A stretch of DNA of 64,000 nt from the NCBI RefSeq assembly GCF_016722965.1, contig NZ_JAEQNB010000004.1, forward strand, positions 124,001-188,000. Direction: 5' to 3'. The DNA comes from Tumebacillus amylolyticus. GTDB lineage: Bacteria > Bacillota > Bacilli > Tumebacillales > Tumebacillaceae. How positions within the stretch are numbered: position 1 is the first letter of the stretch; every line of letters starts with the position of its first letter. Positions 48,502-56,870 of the stretch are shown here, piece by piece. A program made the position numbers and the translations under genes. Under the pieces are notes generated by a model. That model was not told the origin of the DNA, searched no databases, and saw nothing but the letters and a program-made list of their open reading frames with translations.

Positions 48502-48761
48502 CACAAGTCAATGACTCTGCAGTGCTCACGGTTCGAGAGCGTGTTGAAAACGTTCTGCAGGACCTTGGCATTGAAACCGACTTGGAGAACGAGTTGGACC
48601 TGCCGGAACAGTTTGATTCCGTCACGTTTATCAATGCGGTGTTGGAATTGGAGCGAGCGTTCGGGATTACGATTCCGGATGAGCTGCTGAACATGCAGAT
48701 CTTCGCTTCCCTTGACCATACAACAGAGATTGTCAATCAACTTCACGATCAACAGAATTGA
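48498..48761 (+). CDS. Acyl carrier protein
   Basis: An 87-residue carrier protein with the phosphopantetheine attachment motif FDSVTFINAVLELE (Ser 41 in D-S-V), three-helix layout and acidic surface. It overlaps the radical SAM stop (ATGA), implying coupled production. A free carrier protein inside a peptide-modification cluster suggests an acyl or aminoacyl group is activated and transferred; no adenylating enzyme or phosphopantetheinyl transferase is seen within the cluster, so loading must come from elsewhere. Confidence 0.85.
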   Translation: MTQVNDSAVLTVRERVENVLQDLGIETDLENELDLPEQFDSVTFINAVLELERAFGITIPDELLNMQIFASLDHTTEIVNQLHDQQN

Positions 48762-48860
48762 GGATCTCCCTTACGCGTATGCGTACAGCGAATTTTCGCT
48801 GATCTTATATACTCCTTGTGAGCTGATACGCAGAAGTACATATGACAGGAGGTGTCCTGC

Positions 48861-48950
48861 ATGAAAAAATCTCTGAAAAAACCGCAAGCGGTTGTTGTTG
48901 CAAACGTGCAAGCGTACGACAACGAAAACTGCAACAACTGCTGGTGCTAA
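48861..48950 (+). CDS. RiPP precursor peptide ending in CNNCWC
   Basis: A 29-residue frame with a strong AGGAGGTG site. It starts MKKSLKKPQ (basic leader), continues AVVVANVQAY and ends DNENCNNCWC. The last residue is Cys. Three Cys and one Trp sit within the last six positions. A hairpin follows immediately, as is common after precursor genes. Position between the ACP and protease genes, plus the nearby EpiD-type decarboxylase (which acts on a C-terminal Cys), makes it the substrate of the cluster. Cleavage probably occurs after the VANVQAY region; that is inference. Confidence 0.85.
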   Translation: MKKSLKKPQAVVVANVQAYDNENCNNCWC

Positions 48951-48961
48951 GAAGTTGACTG

Positions 48962-48993
48962 AAAAGGAGCCGCGCTGGTATGCGGCTCCTTTT
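48962..48993 (+). terminator. Hairpin after the precursor gene (attenuator)
   Basis: AAAAGGAGCCGC / GCGGCTCCTTTT with an 8-base loop but only a short T-run. It would partly stop transcription and favour the precursor over the downstream genes. Confidence 0.7.
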
Positions 48994-49021
48994 CCCAAAT
49001 TTGGAGACTGAGAACAGGGTG

Positions 49022-50860
49022 ATGGACATGTGGAAAGAAAATCGAGGTGCCGGCATTCGCATTGCGGTCGTTGACAGTGGAGTGAACGTTCACCATCCCG
49101 ATTTGGCGGCCCATTCGTTTACGGGCGTTTCGGTGGTGGAAGCGGAGGATGGCTATCGAGTAAGTGAGGACATCGTCGATACGCTGGGGCATGGTACAGC
49201 GGTCACCGGAATTCTCAAACGCTTGGTGCCGGACGCAGAGATTGTCGCTGTGAAAGTGTTTCAAGAGCAGTTGTCCGCCAATTTGGAACATCTCTTGTAT
49301 GCGCTCCAATACGTACTCGACAACATCGACTGTCACATCCTCCATCTCAGCTTAGGCGTGGTGCAGGACAGCGAAATCAAGCGGCTGCGCGGGCTGTGCG
49401 AGGCGTTGACGGCCAAGGGTGTGCTGATCGTGTCGGCGTTTGACAACGACGGTGCGGTTTCGTACCCGGCGGCTTTTCCCGAGGTGATCGGTGTAGATGC
49501 CAGTCAGATTTGCAAGGGAGACCACGAGTTCGAGTTCGTCGAGGACTCCATGGTCAATTTGCGAGCGAAGGGAACAAGTCAACGGTTGGCATGGGTGCAG
49601 CCGACCTATATCTTCCGTGGGGGAGCGAGTTTTGCGGCGGCCTATGCTTCGGCATCGGTTGCAAAACTGCGGGAAGCGGGCCTGACAGATCGCGAGGAGA
49701 TTCTTGCGACTCTGAAACCCCAATCGCTCAAGGTCTTTCTCGGTCGAGAAGTGAAGACAGGGGCGCGAAAGTTTCCGATGGAGCGTGCGGTGATTTTCCC
49801 CTTTAACAAGGAAATGCACAGCGTCGCCCGTTTCCAAGACCTCTTGCAGTTCGAGTTACCGGGGGTCTATGACACCAAATATTCCGGGCAGGTGGGGCAG
49901 CCGATCTCCAAGGTCTTGCGCCAGGAAGTGCCCGATGATCTCGTGATTCAGAACTTCGACCTGCTCGATTGGAACGGGGAGTGGGACACGTTCATCCTCG
50001 GACATGTGGAGCTGTTGTCGGAGAAAGTGGGCGTCGAGTTCGTGGAGTTGGTTTTGAATCAATGCATCGAGTACCGCAAGAACCTCTACTGCTACGACGG
50101 GCTCAGCCGGTATGAAGAGCTCGTGCAGACAGCGCGGGCGCGCGGTTTGCACGTTTTTTACCCCGAAGTGACGACCGACGAAGTTCCCGCGAATCGATTT
50201 GGGAAGTTGAGAAAAATCGGCAAGCCGGTTCTGGGGATTTTCGGCACCTCTTCGCAACAGGGGAAATTTACGTTGCAGTTGAACTTGCGCCGCCGCTTCT
50301 TGCGCGACGGGTATGGAGTCGGGCAATTGGGGACGGAGCCCTCGGCGCTTCTGTACGGATTCGATGAAGTGTATCCGATGGGGTACAATTCCACCGTCGA
50401 TGTGATGGCGTACCAAGCGGTGACGGTGCTCAATGAAATGATGTGGCGCATCGAGGACAACGATCCCGACATCATCCTCGTCGGGTCGCAGTCCGGTACG
50501 GTGCCCTACGACACGGGTAACCTCCGTCGTTTCACGTATCCGGCGATCGACTTCCTGCTCGGCACGCAGCCGGATGCGTTCGTGCTCTGTTGCAACGTCG
50601 AAGATGACATCGCCTACATCCGCCGAGCGGTGCAGGTGTTGGAGAACTTGGGGACGGGCAAGGTCATCGGGCTCGGTGTCTTCCCGTTGCGCAAACAGTT
50701 CATTCCGTGGGCGGGTGTCAAGATGAACCGTGGCGATGACGGGGAGCTGACTCAATTCAAAGATACGTTGCAAGCCGAACTCGGGCTCAAAGCTTTTCTC
50801 ATGAACGACGATGAGGAGTTGGAGATGCTCTACCAGCAGATCTTGGAGTTTTATTCGTAG
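49022..50860 (+). CDS. Subtilisin-like (S8) protease fused to a DUF1611-like P-loop domain
   Basis: A 612-residue two-domain protein. N-terminal S8 domain (1-about 235): Asp 18 in IAVVDSGVNVHHPD, His 57 in DTLGHGTA and Ser 203 in GGASFAAAYA; the usual GTSMA is GASFA. There is no prodomain or signal peptide, so it acts in the cytosol. C-terminal domain (about 400-612): P-loop GIFGTSSQQGKFTLQL, LGTEPSALLYGFD and IILVGSQSGTVPYDTG, resembling DUF1611 (DgcN-like) proteins. The link region is uncharacterised. Start is ATG 49022 (GTG 49019 or ATG 49028 possible). Presumed leader peptidase of the cluster. Confidence 0.85.
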   Translation: MDMWKENRGAGIRIAVVDSGVNVHHPDLAAHSFTGVSVVEAEDGYRVSEDIVDTLGHGTAVTGILKRLVPDAEIVAVKVFQEQLSANLEHLLYALQYVLDNIDCHILHLSLGVVQDSEIKRLRGLCEALTAKGVLIVSAFDNDGAVSYPAAFPEVIGVDASQICKGDHEFEFVEDSMVNLRAKGTSQRLAWVQPTYIFRGGASFAAAYASASVAKLREAGLTDREEILATLKPQSLKVFLGREVKTGARKFPMERAVIFPFNKEMHSVARFQDLLQFELPGVYDTKYSGQVGQPISKVLRQEVPDDLVIQNFDLLDWNGEWDTFILGHVELLSEKVGVEFVELVLNQCIEYRKNLYCYDGLSRYEELVQTARARGLHVFYPEVTTDEVPANRFGKLRKIGKPVLGIFGTSSQQGKFTLQLNLRRRFLRDGYGVGQLGTEPSALLYGFDEVYPMGYNSTVDVMAYQAVTVLNEMMWRIEDNDPDIILVGSQSGTVPYDTGNLRRFTYPAIDFLLGTQPDAFVLCCNVEDDIAYIRRAVQVLENLGTGKVIGLGVFPLRKQFIPWAGVKMNRGDDGELTQFKDTLQAELGLKAFLMNDDEELEMLYQQILEFYS

Positions 50861-50886
50861 CTCGCGGATATTTGGAGGAGAAGACA

Positions 50887-51477
50887 ATGAACGCAATGGA
50901 ATCCAAGCGGGAGATCAAAGTGTTGATCGGGGCAAGCGGGGCGATCTCGGTCTTGAATCTGCACTTGTGGATCGCCTATCTGAAAAAAAATCTAGTTCAG
51001 GACATCCGCGTGATTCTCACCGACACCGCGCAAGAGTTTGTGAACCCGCAGATTATCGCTTCCTTCACGGGGCATCCCACGTACACGTCGGAGTTGGATG
51101 ACCCGGAATTTCCCGCCGCTCATGTGTCGTTGCCTGAATGGGCCGACCTGTTCCTGATCTTGCCCGCCTCCGCGAACATGATCGGCAAGGCAGCCAACGG
51201 CATCGCCGACGATCTGCTGTCCAGCGCGATTCTCGCCGCCGTCTGTCCGGTGGTGTTCGTTCCGTCGATGAACTTGCAGATGTGGAACAAACCCGCGATG
51301 CAACGCAACATCCAGAGACTGCAGGAGGATGGGTACCATGTGCTCGCAGGGCCGGTGCAAGAGGGCTATCGCGTCTCAACCGGTCGTCAAGAGGAGAGCA
51401 TCGGCATCGACATTTCGCAGATCGGCATCAAACTGATGCGTTTGTTGCGAGCGCAAGAGCAGGTGGTGAGAGGATGA
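50887..51477 (+). CDS. EpiD-type cysteine decarboxylase flavoprotein (HFCD family)
   Basis: A 196-residue flavoprotein with all HFCD hallmarks: VLIGASGAIS, the catalytic His 79 in FPAAHVSLPEW, PASANMIGKAANGIADDLLSS (residues 93 onward) and FVPSMNLQMW (PXMNXXMW). EpiD and MrsD oxidatively decarboxylate a C-terminal Cys to an aminoenethiol. The precursor at 48861 ends in Cys, so that reaction fits directly. The PPC decarboxylase alternative (CoA synthesis) is unlikely given the context. ATG with GGAGGAG; its stop overlaps the next ABC gene. Confidence 0.9.
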   Translation: MNAMESKREIKVLIGASGAISVLNLHLWIAYLKKNLVQDIRVILTDTAQEFVNPQIIASFTGHPTYTSELDDPEFPAAHVSLPEWADLFLILPASANMIGKAANGIADDLLSSAILAAVCPVVFVPSMNLQMWNKPAMQRNIQRLQEDGYHVLAGPVQEGYRVSTGRQEESIGIDISQIGIKLMRLLRAQEQVVRG

Positions 51478-53252
51478 ACGCGACCTCTTCCCCTCTGCTG
51501 TTTTCGTATCGGGTGATCTTCCGAGCGGCTCCGCTGGCGGGTATGGCGTTGATTTTGTGTACGATCTTGATCGGTTTCATGCCGGGGATTCAAGCGTTCA
51601 TGCTCACTTCGCTTATGGAGCAATTGTCAGACCCCGCTCCTCCCACGAGTTGGGGGGGCGTACCGCTCGCGTTCATCGGAATTACCGTGGTCAGCGTCGT
51701 GCAGATGCTGTGTTCCTTGGGAAACAACCTCGCGTTTCAATATGCGAAGAACCGCATGAACACCCGGTGTACAGAACTGATCCTCCAAAAAGTTCCTCGA
51801 TTGGCGGCAGAATCGTTTGAAATCGACGGAGTTCACGACCAACTCTACCGGGCTTATTCCAATCGAGAGGCGCCGTTTGAGCAGATTCGTGCGTTCCACT
51901 CGGTCGGCTCGATTTTTATCTCGTTGATCTCGTTCTTGGTCTATGTGCAGTCGTTGAACATGTGGCTCAGTGTCGTGTTTGCGCTTAGCATCGTGCTCTA
52001 TTCGGTTCAGATGTTTTTCCAGAGCAAAGTGGAGCATCGCGTCTACGAAGAGCAAACGGCTCAAGAGCGGGAGTTGAACCATCTGGCGGAGATCGGAACC
52101 CGTAAGAACTTTGGCAAGGAAGTCCGCCTCTTCGGGCTGGCCGGCTATGTATTCGACACATGGCTCTCCCTGTCCGAGCGGTTGACGAAGCAAGTCTTGC
52201 GCGTGCGCACGAAACACCATCTGCAAAATCTCTTCCTTACGACCGCAGGATTTGCCACCGTCACGATCTTTTTTGTCATCGTTGCGCTGTCGGTCGGGTC
52301 GGGTCAAACGTCTACGGCCGCATTTGCCGGTCTGGTGTCCTTCATCGGGCAATTGGGCTACATGATCTCCAATGTGGGGAAGCAGACGCGGGATTTCAAC
52401 CTCACCCGCTTGAAAGTGCGCAATGTCATCGAGTTCTTGCAAGTACAGGAGGACGCCGTTCCGGAAGCGCAGCAGCAACTCTTCGACGTTCAAGGAACTC
52501 TGCATGTCAAAAACGTCTCGTTCCGTTATCCCGGAAGCGAGACGTGGACGCTTCAAGACATCAACTTGGAGATCAATCCGGGCGAGACCATCGGCATCGT
52601 CGGGGAGAACGGCGCGGGAAAAACCACGCTCGCCTGCTTGTTGGCGGGTCTGTATAAGCCGATAGACGGAGAGATTCTGCTCGACCATGTGCCGCTTCGA
52701 GAGCTGTCTGCCGAATTCCGTACGCAACAGATCGGGTTCGTCCACCAAAAGCCGATTCGCTACGAGTTGTCGTTCCGCGAGAACATCGAACTGGCGGCGA
52801 CCGCCGAACGGGGCGCTTTGGAGGACGTCGTGGAGGCATTCCACATGCATGACCTCTTGCAAAAAATGCCCGAGGGATTCGAAACGTTGCTGGGGCGCTC
52901 GTTTGGCACGTTGGACCTCTCGGGCGGTGAGTGGCAACGGATGGCGATCGCACGCTGTGTCGTCCGCAATCCGGCGGTGTACATCCTCGATGAGCCGACG
53001 TCTGCGCTCGATCCGGAGAACGAGTCGATGATCTTCAACTTGTTCCACCAACTGTCTGCGCAAAAAACGACGGTGATCATTTCGCACCGTCTGGGATCGA
53101 TCAAGGGCGTGGACAAAATCGTCGTGCTAAACCGAGGTCGCATCGTCGAAGTGGGCCGTCACGAAGACCTGATTGCACGCGGCGGGGAATATTGTCGCCT
53201 CTACGAACTGCAAGCACAGTGGTATAAGGAAGGTGAATGGTGTGAAGCGTAG
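51474..53252 (+). CDS. ABC exporter (membrane plus ATPase) 1
   Basis: A 592-residue half-transporter. Six membrane helices lie in the first 320 residues (ILCTILIGFMPGIQAFMLTSL, FISLISFLVYV and others). The nucleotide-binding domain has Walker A GIVGENGAGKTTLACL, signature LSGGEWQRMAIAR, Walker B YILDEPTSAL and switch His in ISHRLGS. It lacks a C39 leader peptidase domain. Overlaps the decarboxylase stop (ATGA). Probably a heterodimer with the next gene product to export the matured peptide. Confidence 0.93.
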   Translation: MNATSSPLLFSYRVIFRAAPLAGMALILCTILIGFMPGIQAFMLTSLMEQLSDPAPPTSWGGVPLAFIGITVVSVVQMLCSLGNNLAFQYAKNRMNTRCTELILQKVPRLAAESFEIDGVHDQLYRAYSNREAPFEQIRAFHSVGSIFISLISFLVYVQSLNMWLSVVFALSIVLYSVQMFFQSKVEHRVYEEQTAQERELNHLAEIGTRKNFGKEVRLFGLAGYVFDTWLSLSERLTKQVLRVRTKHHLQNLFLTTAGFATVTIFFVIVALSVGSGQTSTAAFAGLVSFIGQLGYMISNVGKQTRDFNLTRLKVRNVIEFLQVQEDAVPEAQQQLFDVQGTLHVKNVSFRYPGSETWTLQDINLEINPGETIGIVGENGAGKTTLACLLAGLYKPIDGEILLDHVPLRELSAEFRTQQIGFVHQKPIRYELSFRENIELAATAERGALEDVVEAFHMHDLLQKMPEGFETLLGRSFGTLDLSGGEWQRMAIARCVVRNPAVYILDEPTSALDPENESMIFNLFHQLSAQKTTVIISHRLGSIKGVDKIVVLNRGRIVEVGRHEDLIARGGEYCRLYELQAQWYKEGEWCEA

Positions 53253-55056
53253 GCCGTTGGTGTGGGTGTTCAAGTTCTTTTTTGCTTCTTCCTCCCTTCC
53301 TTTTGTCTGGATGTCACTGTCCGGTTTGGTGCAAGCAGGTCTTGCTGCGGTGTCCCTCTTGCTCTTGCGTGATCTGGTCGACGGTCGAGGGCAATCAAGT
53401 TCAACGCTTGTCTGGCTCTCGGTGGGCTACTTGCTGAGTGCGTTGGTGTTGCCAAACGCGATCAACATCCTCATCCAGATGTTCCGAGAAGCGGTGGTTC
53501 GCCGTTCTCAACAGGACTTAACGTGGAAGTTGATGCAAAAGTCTGCACGCATCCGCATGGATCGCTTGGAAGACTCGAACTACCAAGACGTGGTCTCGGC
53601 GGTGACGAAGGCGGACAGCTCCGTCATGATCAACTACTGGCAGTGTGTGCAGGAAGTCATCCTGTCGGTCCTGCGCATTGTGAGCGTGGGAGCCGTGTTG
53701 ACGTCCTTTTATTGGGGAATTCCGCTCGTGGTGTTTGCTTCCGTTCTGCCGGAATTGTGGATGCGCTTGCGGTTTGCGAAGTTGCAGCACCGCATGCATC
53801 TCGACCAATCGGCGGTGGAGCGTCGGGCGACCTACTTTGCAGAGCTGTTGACCAACCGAGAGTCGTTGAAGGAACTGCGCACCTCCGCTGTCGAGAAGTT
53901 CCTGTTCGGCAAATGGTGGGCGCAGAAGGATTCGTACGATCGCAAGGACTTGGCTTTTGACCGCAAACGACAATCGTACTTCGGCGCGGGACATCTGTTG
54001 TTCCTCACTGCGATCACGATCTCCATGTACTTTATGGTGAAATGGGTCATGGGCGGTCAGACATCGGTCGGCGCACTCACCTCGGCCATTTTTGCTTTGA
54101 ATACGATCATGGGCTCGATGGGTTCGCTCTTGTACAACGTGGGACAAGTGCAACACCAGCAATTGCTCGTCGAAACCACGATTGGCTTTTTGCAAGACAC
54201 GGACGTTGAACAGCCGGATATGTCTGATCTGCAGGACGTGGAAGCTCCCTTTGACATCCGGTTTGAGGGGGTTTCCTTCAAGTATCCGGATTCAGATTCG
54301 TATGCGCTGCAAGATGTGACGTTCACGATCTCTCATGGGGAGCGTCTCGCGCTCGTCGGGGCGAACGGATCGGGGAAGTCAACGCTGATCCGGCTTTTGC
54401 TGGGGTTGAGTCGTCCGACTGCGGGGTGCATCTATGTAAACGGGGTTCCCTTGGACAATTGTTCCCTCGCCAAATATCGCGAGCACGTGACGGTGGCGTT
54501 CCAAGATTTCGCACAGTACCACCGCACCGTGCGTGAGAACATCGGATTTGGCCATCTCCCGTCTCTGCCCGTACAGCCTCTGCTCGAACAGGCCGCCGAG
54601 CAGAGTGGAGCCGCCGAGTTCATTTCTCGACTTCCGCAAGGGTATGACCAGCAGTTGGGTGCTGCTTATCACAACGGGGTCGATCTGTCAGGCGGCCAAT
54701 GGCAAAAAACGGCGATGGCCCGCGCCTACCTGCGCCCCGCCACGCTGCTGGTGATGGATGAACCGACGGCGTCCTTGGACCCGTTGGCCGAAGTGGAAGT
54801 GTACCGCCAATTCTCCGAGCTGGCGGAGGGGAAAACGGCTTTGCTTGTCTCGCATCGCTTGGGCTCTGCGACGTTGGCAGACCGCATCTTGGTCTTGAAG
54901 CAAGGGAAGTTGGTAGAAGTCGGGAACCACCAAGGGCTGTTGCGGGAGAGCGGGGAATACGCGAAGTTGTTCACGTCGCAGGCCCAATGGTATCGACAGG
55001 ATGAGGAGCAAGGGGGAGTGCAAGATGAGCATCGTGTTGCCGACGTACATCTATAA
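53242..55056 (+). CDS. ABC exporter (membrane plus ATPase) 2
   Basis: A 604-residue half-transporter of the same type. Membrane helices cover the first 300 residues (FVWMSLSGLVQAGLAAVSLLL, FAKLQHRMHLD, and LLFLTAITISMYFMV). Walker A ALVGANGSGKSTLIRL, signature LSGGQWQKTAMAR, Walker B LLVMDEPTASL and VSHRLGS. Not closely similar to exporter 1 outside the ATPase motifs. GTG start at 53242 with AAGGAAGG, overlapping the previous gene by 11 bases. The stop overlaps the BtrH-like gene by 32 bases. Confidence 0.92.
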   Translation: MKRRPLVWVFKFFFASSSLPFVWMSLSGLVQAGLAAVSLLLLRDLVDGRGQSSSTLVWLSVGYLLSALVLPNAINILIQMFREAVVRRSQQDLTWKLMQKSARIRMDRLEDSNYQDVVSAVTKADSSVMINYWQCVQEVILSVLRIVSVGAVLTSFYWGIPLVVFASVLPELWMRLRFAKLQHRMHLDQSAVERRATYFAELLTNRESLKELRTSAVEKFLFGKWWAQKDSYDRKDLAFDRKRQSYFGAGHLLFLTAITISMYFMVKWVMGGQTSVGALTSAIFALNTIMGSMGSLLYNVGQVQHQQLLVETTIGFLQDTDVEQPDMSDLQDVEAPFDIRFEGVSFKYPDSDSYALQDVTFTISHGERLALVGANGSGKSTLIRLLLGLSRPTAGCIYVNGVPLDNCSLAKYREHVTVAFQDFAQYHRTVRENIGFGHLPSLPVQPLLEQAAEQSGAAEFISRLPQGYDQQLGAAYHNGVDLSGGQWQKTAMARAYLRPATLLVMDEPTASLDPLAEVEVYRQFSELAEGKTALLVSHRLGSATLADRILVLKQGKLVEVGNHQGLLRESGEYAKLFTSQAQWYRQDEEQGGVQDEHRVADVHL

Positions 55057-56077
55057 TGATTTTTTCGTCAACTGCTTGGACAATCATCTGCTCGGGCTGT
55101 TGATTCAACGGGATGAAAGCTTCCGCAAAGCGGTCTGTTCGTTGAAAACGTCCTATGCCGTACACACGCCGAAACCAGGTGCCGTGATTCCGGCGGAGTA
55201 CCATCAACAGGGATACTTCCTGATGCAGATCGACTTTGATCGGTTGGAGTTGGACGATTGGTTTGAGATTCAGATCGTGGAGATGAGCGAGCATCGCGAC
55301 ATCCACGACGCGATCCAAGCACAGTTGAAACAGGGCTACTACTGCCTCGTGTTCCTCGATCGCTTTCACTTTCCGGGCGGGATCGAGTATCAAAAGCGCC
55401 ATACCGTACATCCGAGCTTCATCTATGGCTACAACTCCGTCACTCGGAACTATCTCCTCGTCGAGGACTGCCGACAGTTCGGAAGGATGGAAGCGTATGA
55501 ACTGTCCAGAGAGAACTTGGAGATCGCGTATCAAGGAGTTGAGGAGCAGAATCTGTCCTTGAAGCCGAGCGCGTTCCGTTTGCGAAATGATCGCGACTTT
55601 GTCTATCAATTGCCGCGTCAGGCGCTGGTGGACAATTTCAACTACCTCCTGCAAGAGACGGTGGAGGAGCAGGAGTTGTTGGTGAAGCATACGGGGCTTT
55701 CTTGCATCGAGACATTCGCACCGCGGGTGGGGGACGTGTACACAGGGCTTGGGGATGCGTTTATCCACCAATTCATTGCGGCGGGCCGTCCCTTGCAAGT
55801 GCAACGCAAGAACTTTATGATCTTGGAAGCGTTGGACCCTTCGCGTCACGTGGAGCAGTTGGGGCGGGAACTTCAGGAATTGGCGGGGCATTGGGAGCTT
55901 TGTCGGAACCGATTGTTCAAGTACATCTTGACCCGTGACCGCTATCCCGAGACGGCAGATTCTTCCGTAAATTTTGACGAACTCACGAACGTGCTGCATA
56001 CGATCTTCCCGCTGGAACAACGCTTCACACGGAAGTTGATCGAGCTCTTGCATGAAAAAAACACCTCGCTCGTCTGA
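55025..56077 (+). CDS. BtrH-like/C39-like protein
   Basis: A 350-residue protein. The N-terminal NCLDNHLLGLL (Cys 17, His 21) followed by strands, CLVFLDRFHF and HPSFIYGYNSVTRNYLLVEDC resembles the BtrH N-terminal papain-like fold (C39-like), with Cys, His and Asp near the expected places. BtrH transfers an acyl group from its carrier protein (BtrI) to an aminoglycoside. The second half is helical and unassigned. Its presence with a free ACP points to acyl transfer onto the peptide. The match is by eye, so confidence is moderate. Confidence 0.65.
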   Translation: MSIVLPTYIYNDFFVNCLDNHLLGLLIQRDESFRKAVCSLKTSYAVHTPKPGAVIPAEYHQQGYFLMQIDFDRLELDDWFEIQIVEMSEHRDIHDAIQAQLKQGYYCLVFLDRFHFPGGIEYQKRHTVHPSFIYGYNSVTRNYLLVEDCRQFGRMEAYELSRENLEIAYQGVEEQNLSLKPSAFRLRNDRDFVYQLPRQALVDNFNYLLQETVEEQELLVKHTGLSCIETFAPRVGDVYTGLGDAFIHQFIAAGRPLQVQRKNFMILEALDPSRHVEQLGRELQELAGHWELCRNRLFKYILTRDRYPETADSSVNFDELTNVLHTIFPLEQRFTRKLIELLHEKNTSLV

Positions 56078-56094
56078 GCGGGGTGTTTTCTTTT
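56056..56094. terminator. Terminator at the end of the RiPP cluster
   Basis: AAAACACC.CGCTC / GAGCG.GGTGTTTT followed by CTTTT. It overlaps the last codons of the BtrH-like gene and also serves the converging racemase gene. Confidence 0.85.
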
Positions 56095-56800
56095 ACGAGG
56101 TGAGAACGTTTGAGTGCATCGCCAGTTCTACCGCTTTTTGGACATGGAGGGTGGTCGAATCGAACATTGGCAAGGGGAGATCATCCTGATTCAAGAGCAA
56201 CATGATCTCCGTACAACCGAGGATGATTCCTTGGGCTCCGCGGGATTTCAGGTCGCGTACCGTTTCTTGATAAGCATCACGGGAGCTTTTTTTCACAATG
56301 CCTTGGCACAATTCTTCAAAAATAACACGGTTGATCTCCGTCTGCTCGTCAACAGGCGGCACGAGCAACTCAATTCCATGTTGCTTCATGCGCTCTCGGT
56401 AGAAGTCCATCGACATCGTGTACTTCGTGCCGAGCAACCCGATGCGTTTCAGACCTTGGGCTGCAATCGCTTCGGCGGTCACGTCCACGATGTGGACCAG
56501 CGGAATCGTGACGGCCGCTTGCACGTCGTCGGCCACTTGGTGCATGGTGTTGGTGCAGATGAGCAACAGGTCAGCACCGGCGGCCTCCAAGCGGCGGGCG
56601 GCTTCGAGGAGAAGTCCGGCCGCTTTTTTCCAATCACCGGCGGTTTGGTAGGCGACGATTTCGGCAAAGTCGAAGCTGTGCAGCAGAATCTTGGCGGAGT
56701 GCAGTCCTCCTGCCCGGTTTCGAATCTCTTCGTTCATTTGACGGTAGTACACGGCGGTCGATTCCCAGCTCATGCCGCCGAGCAGTCCGATGGTTTTCAT
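56093..56800 (-). CDS. Aspartate/glutamate racemase family protein
   Basis: A 235-residue cofactor-independent racemase. The two catalytic cysteines are in LLLICTNTMH (Cys 82) and IILGCTEIMLL. The N-terminal IGLLGGMSWEST and the IPLVHIVDVT segments are family marks. It interconverts L- and D-Asp or Glu. It is divergent from a MocR regulator across a region with CCAATT inverted repeats, so it is likely the target of that regulator. It lies next to the RiPP cluster but on the opposite strand. Confidence 0.92.
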   Translation of the reverse strand: MKTIGLLGGMSWESTAVYYRQMNEEIRNRAGGLHSAKILLHSFDFAEIVAYQTAGDWKKAAGLLLEAARRLEAAGADLLLICTNTMHQVADDVQAAVTIPLVHIVDVTAEAIAAQGLKRIGLLGTKYTMSMDFYRERMKQHGIELLVPPVDEQTEINRVIFEELCQGIVKKSSRDAYQETVRDLKSRGAQGIILGCTEIMLLLNQDDLPLPMFDSTTLHVQKAVELAMHSNVLTS

Positions 56801-56870
56801 GTTGGCGTTCCCTGCCTCTCGATGTGTAGTGGTGTGCTCTCAGCGTACAAGGGGAGTGTCTCTTGGGAAA

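Noticed and set aside
50887-51477. CoaB/CoaC-type phosphopantothenoylcysteine decarboxylase
   Set aside because: The fold is the same, but the gene lies in the peptide cluster, has no ligase domain, and the precursor ends in Cys; an EpiD role fits better.
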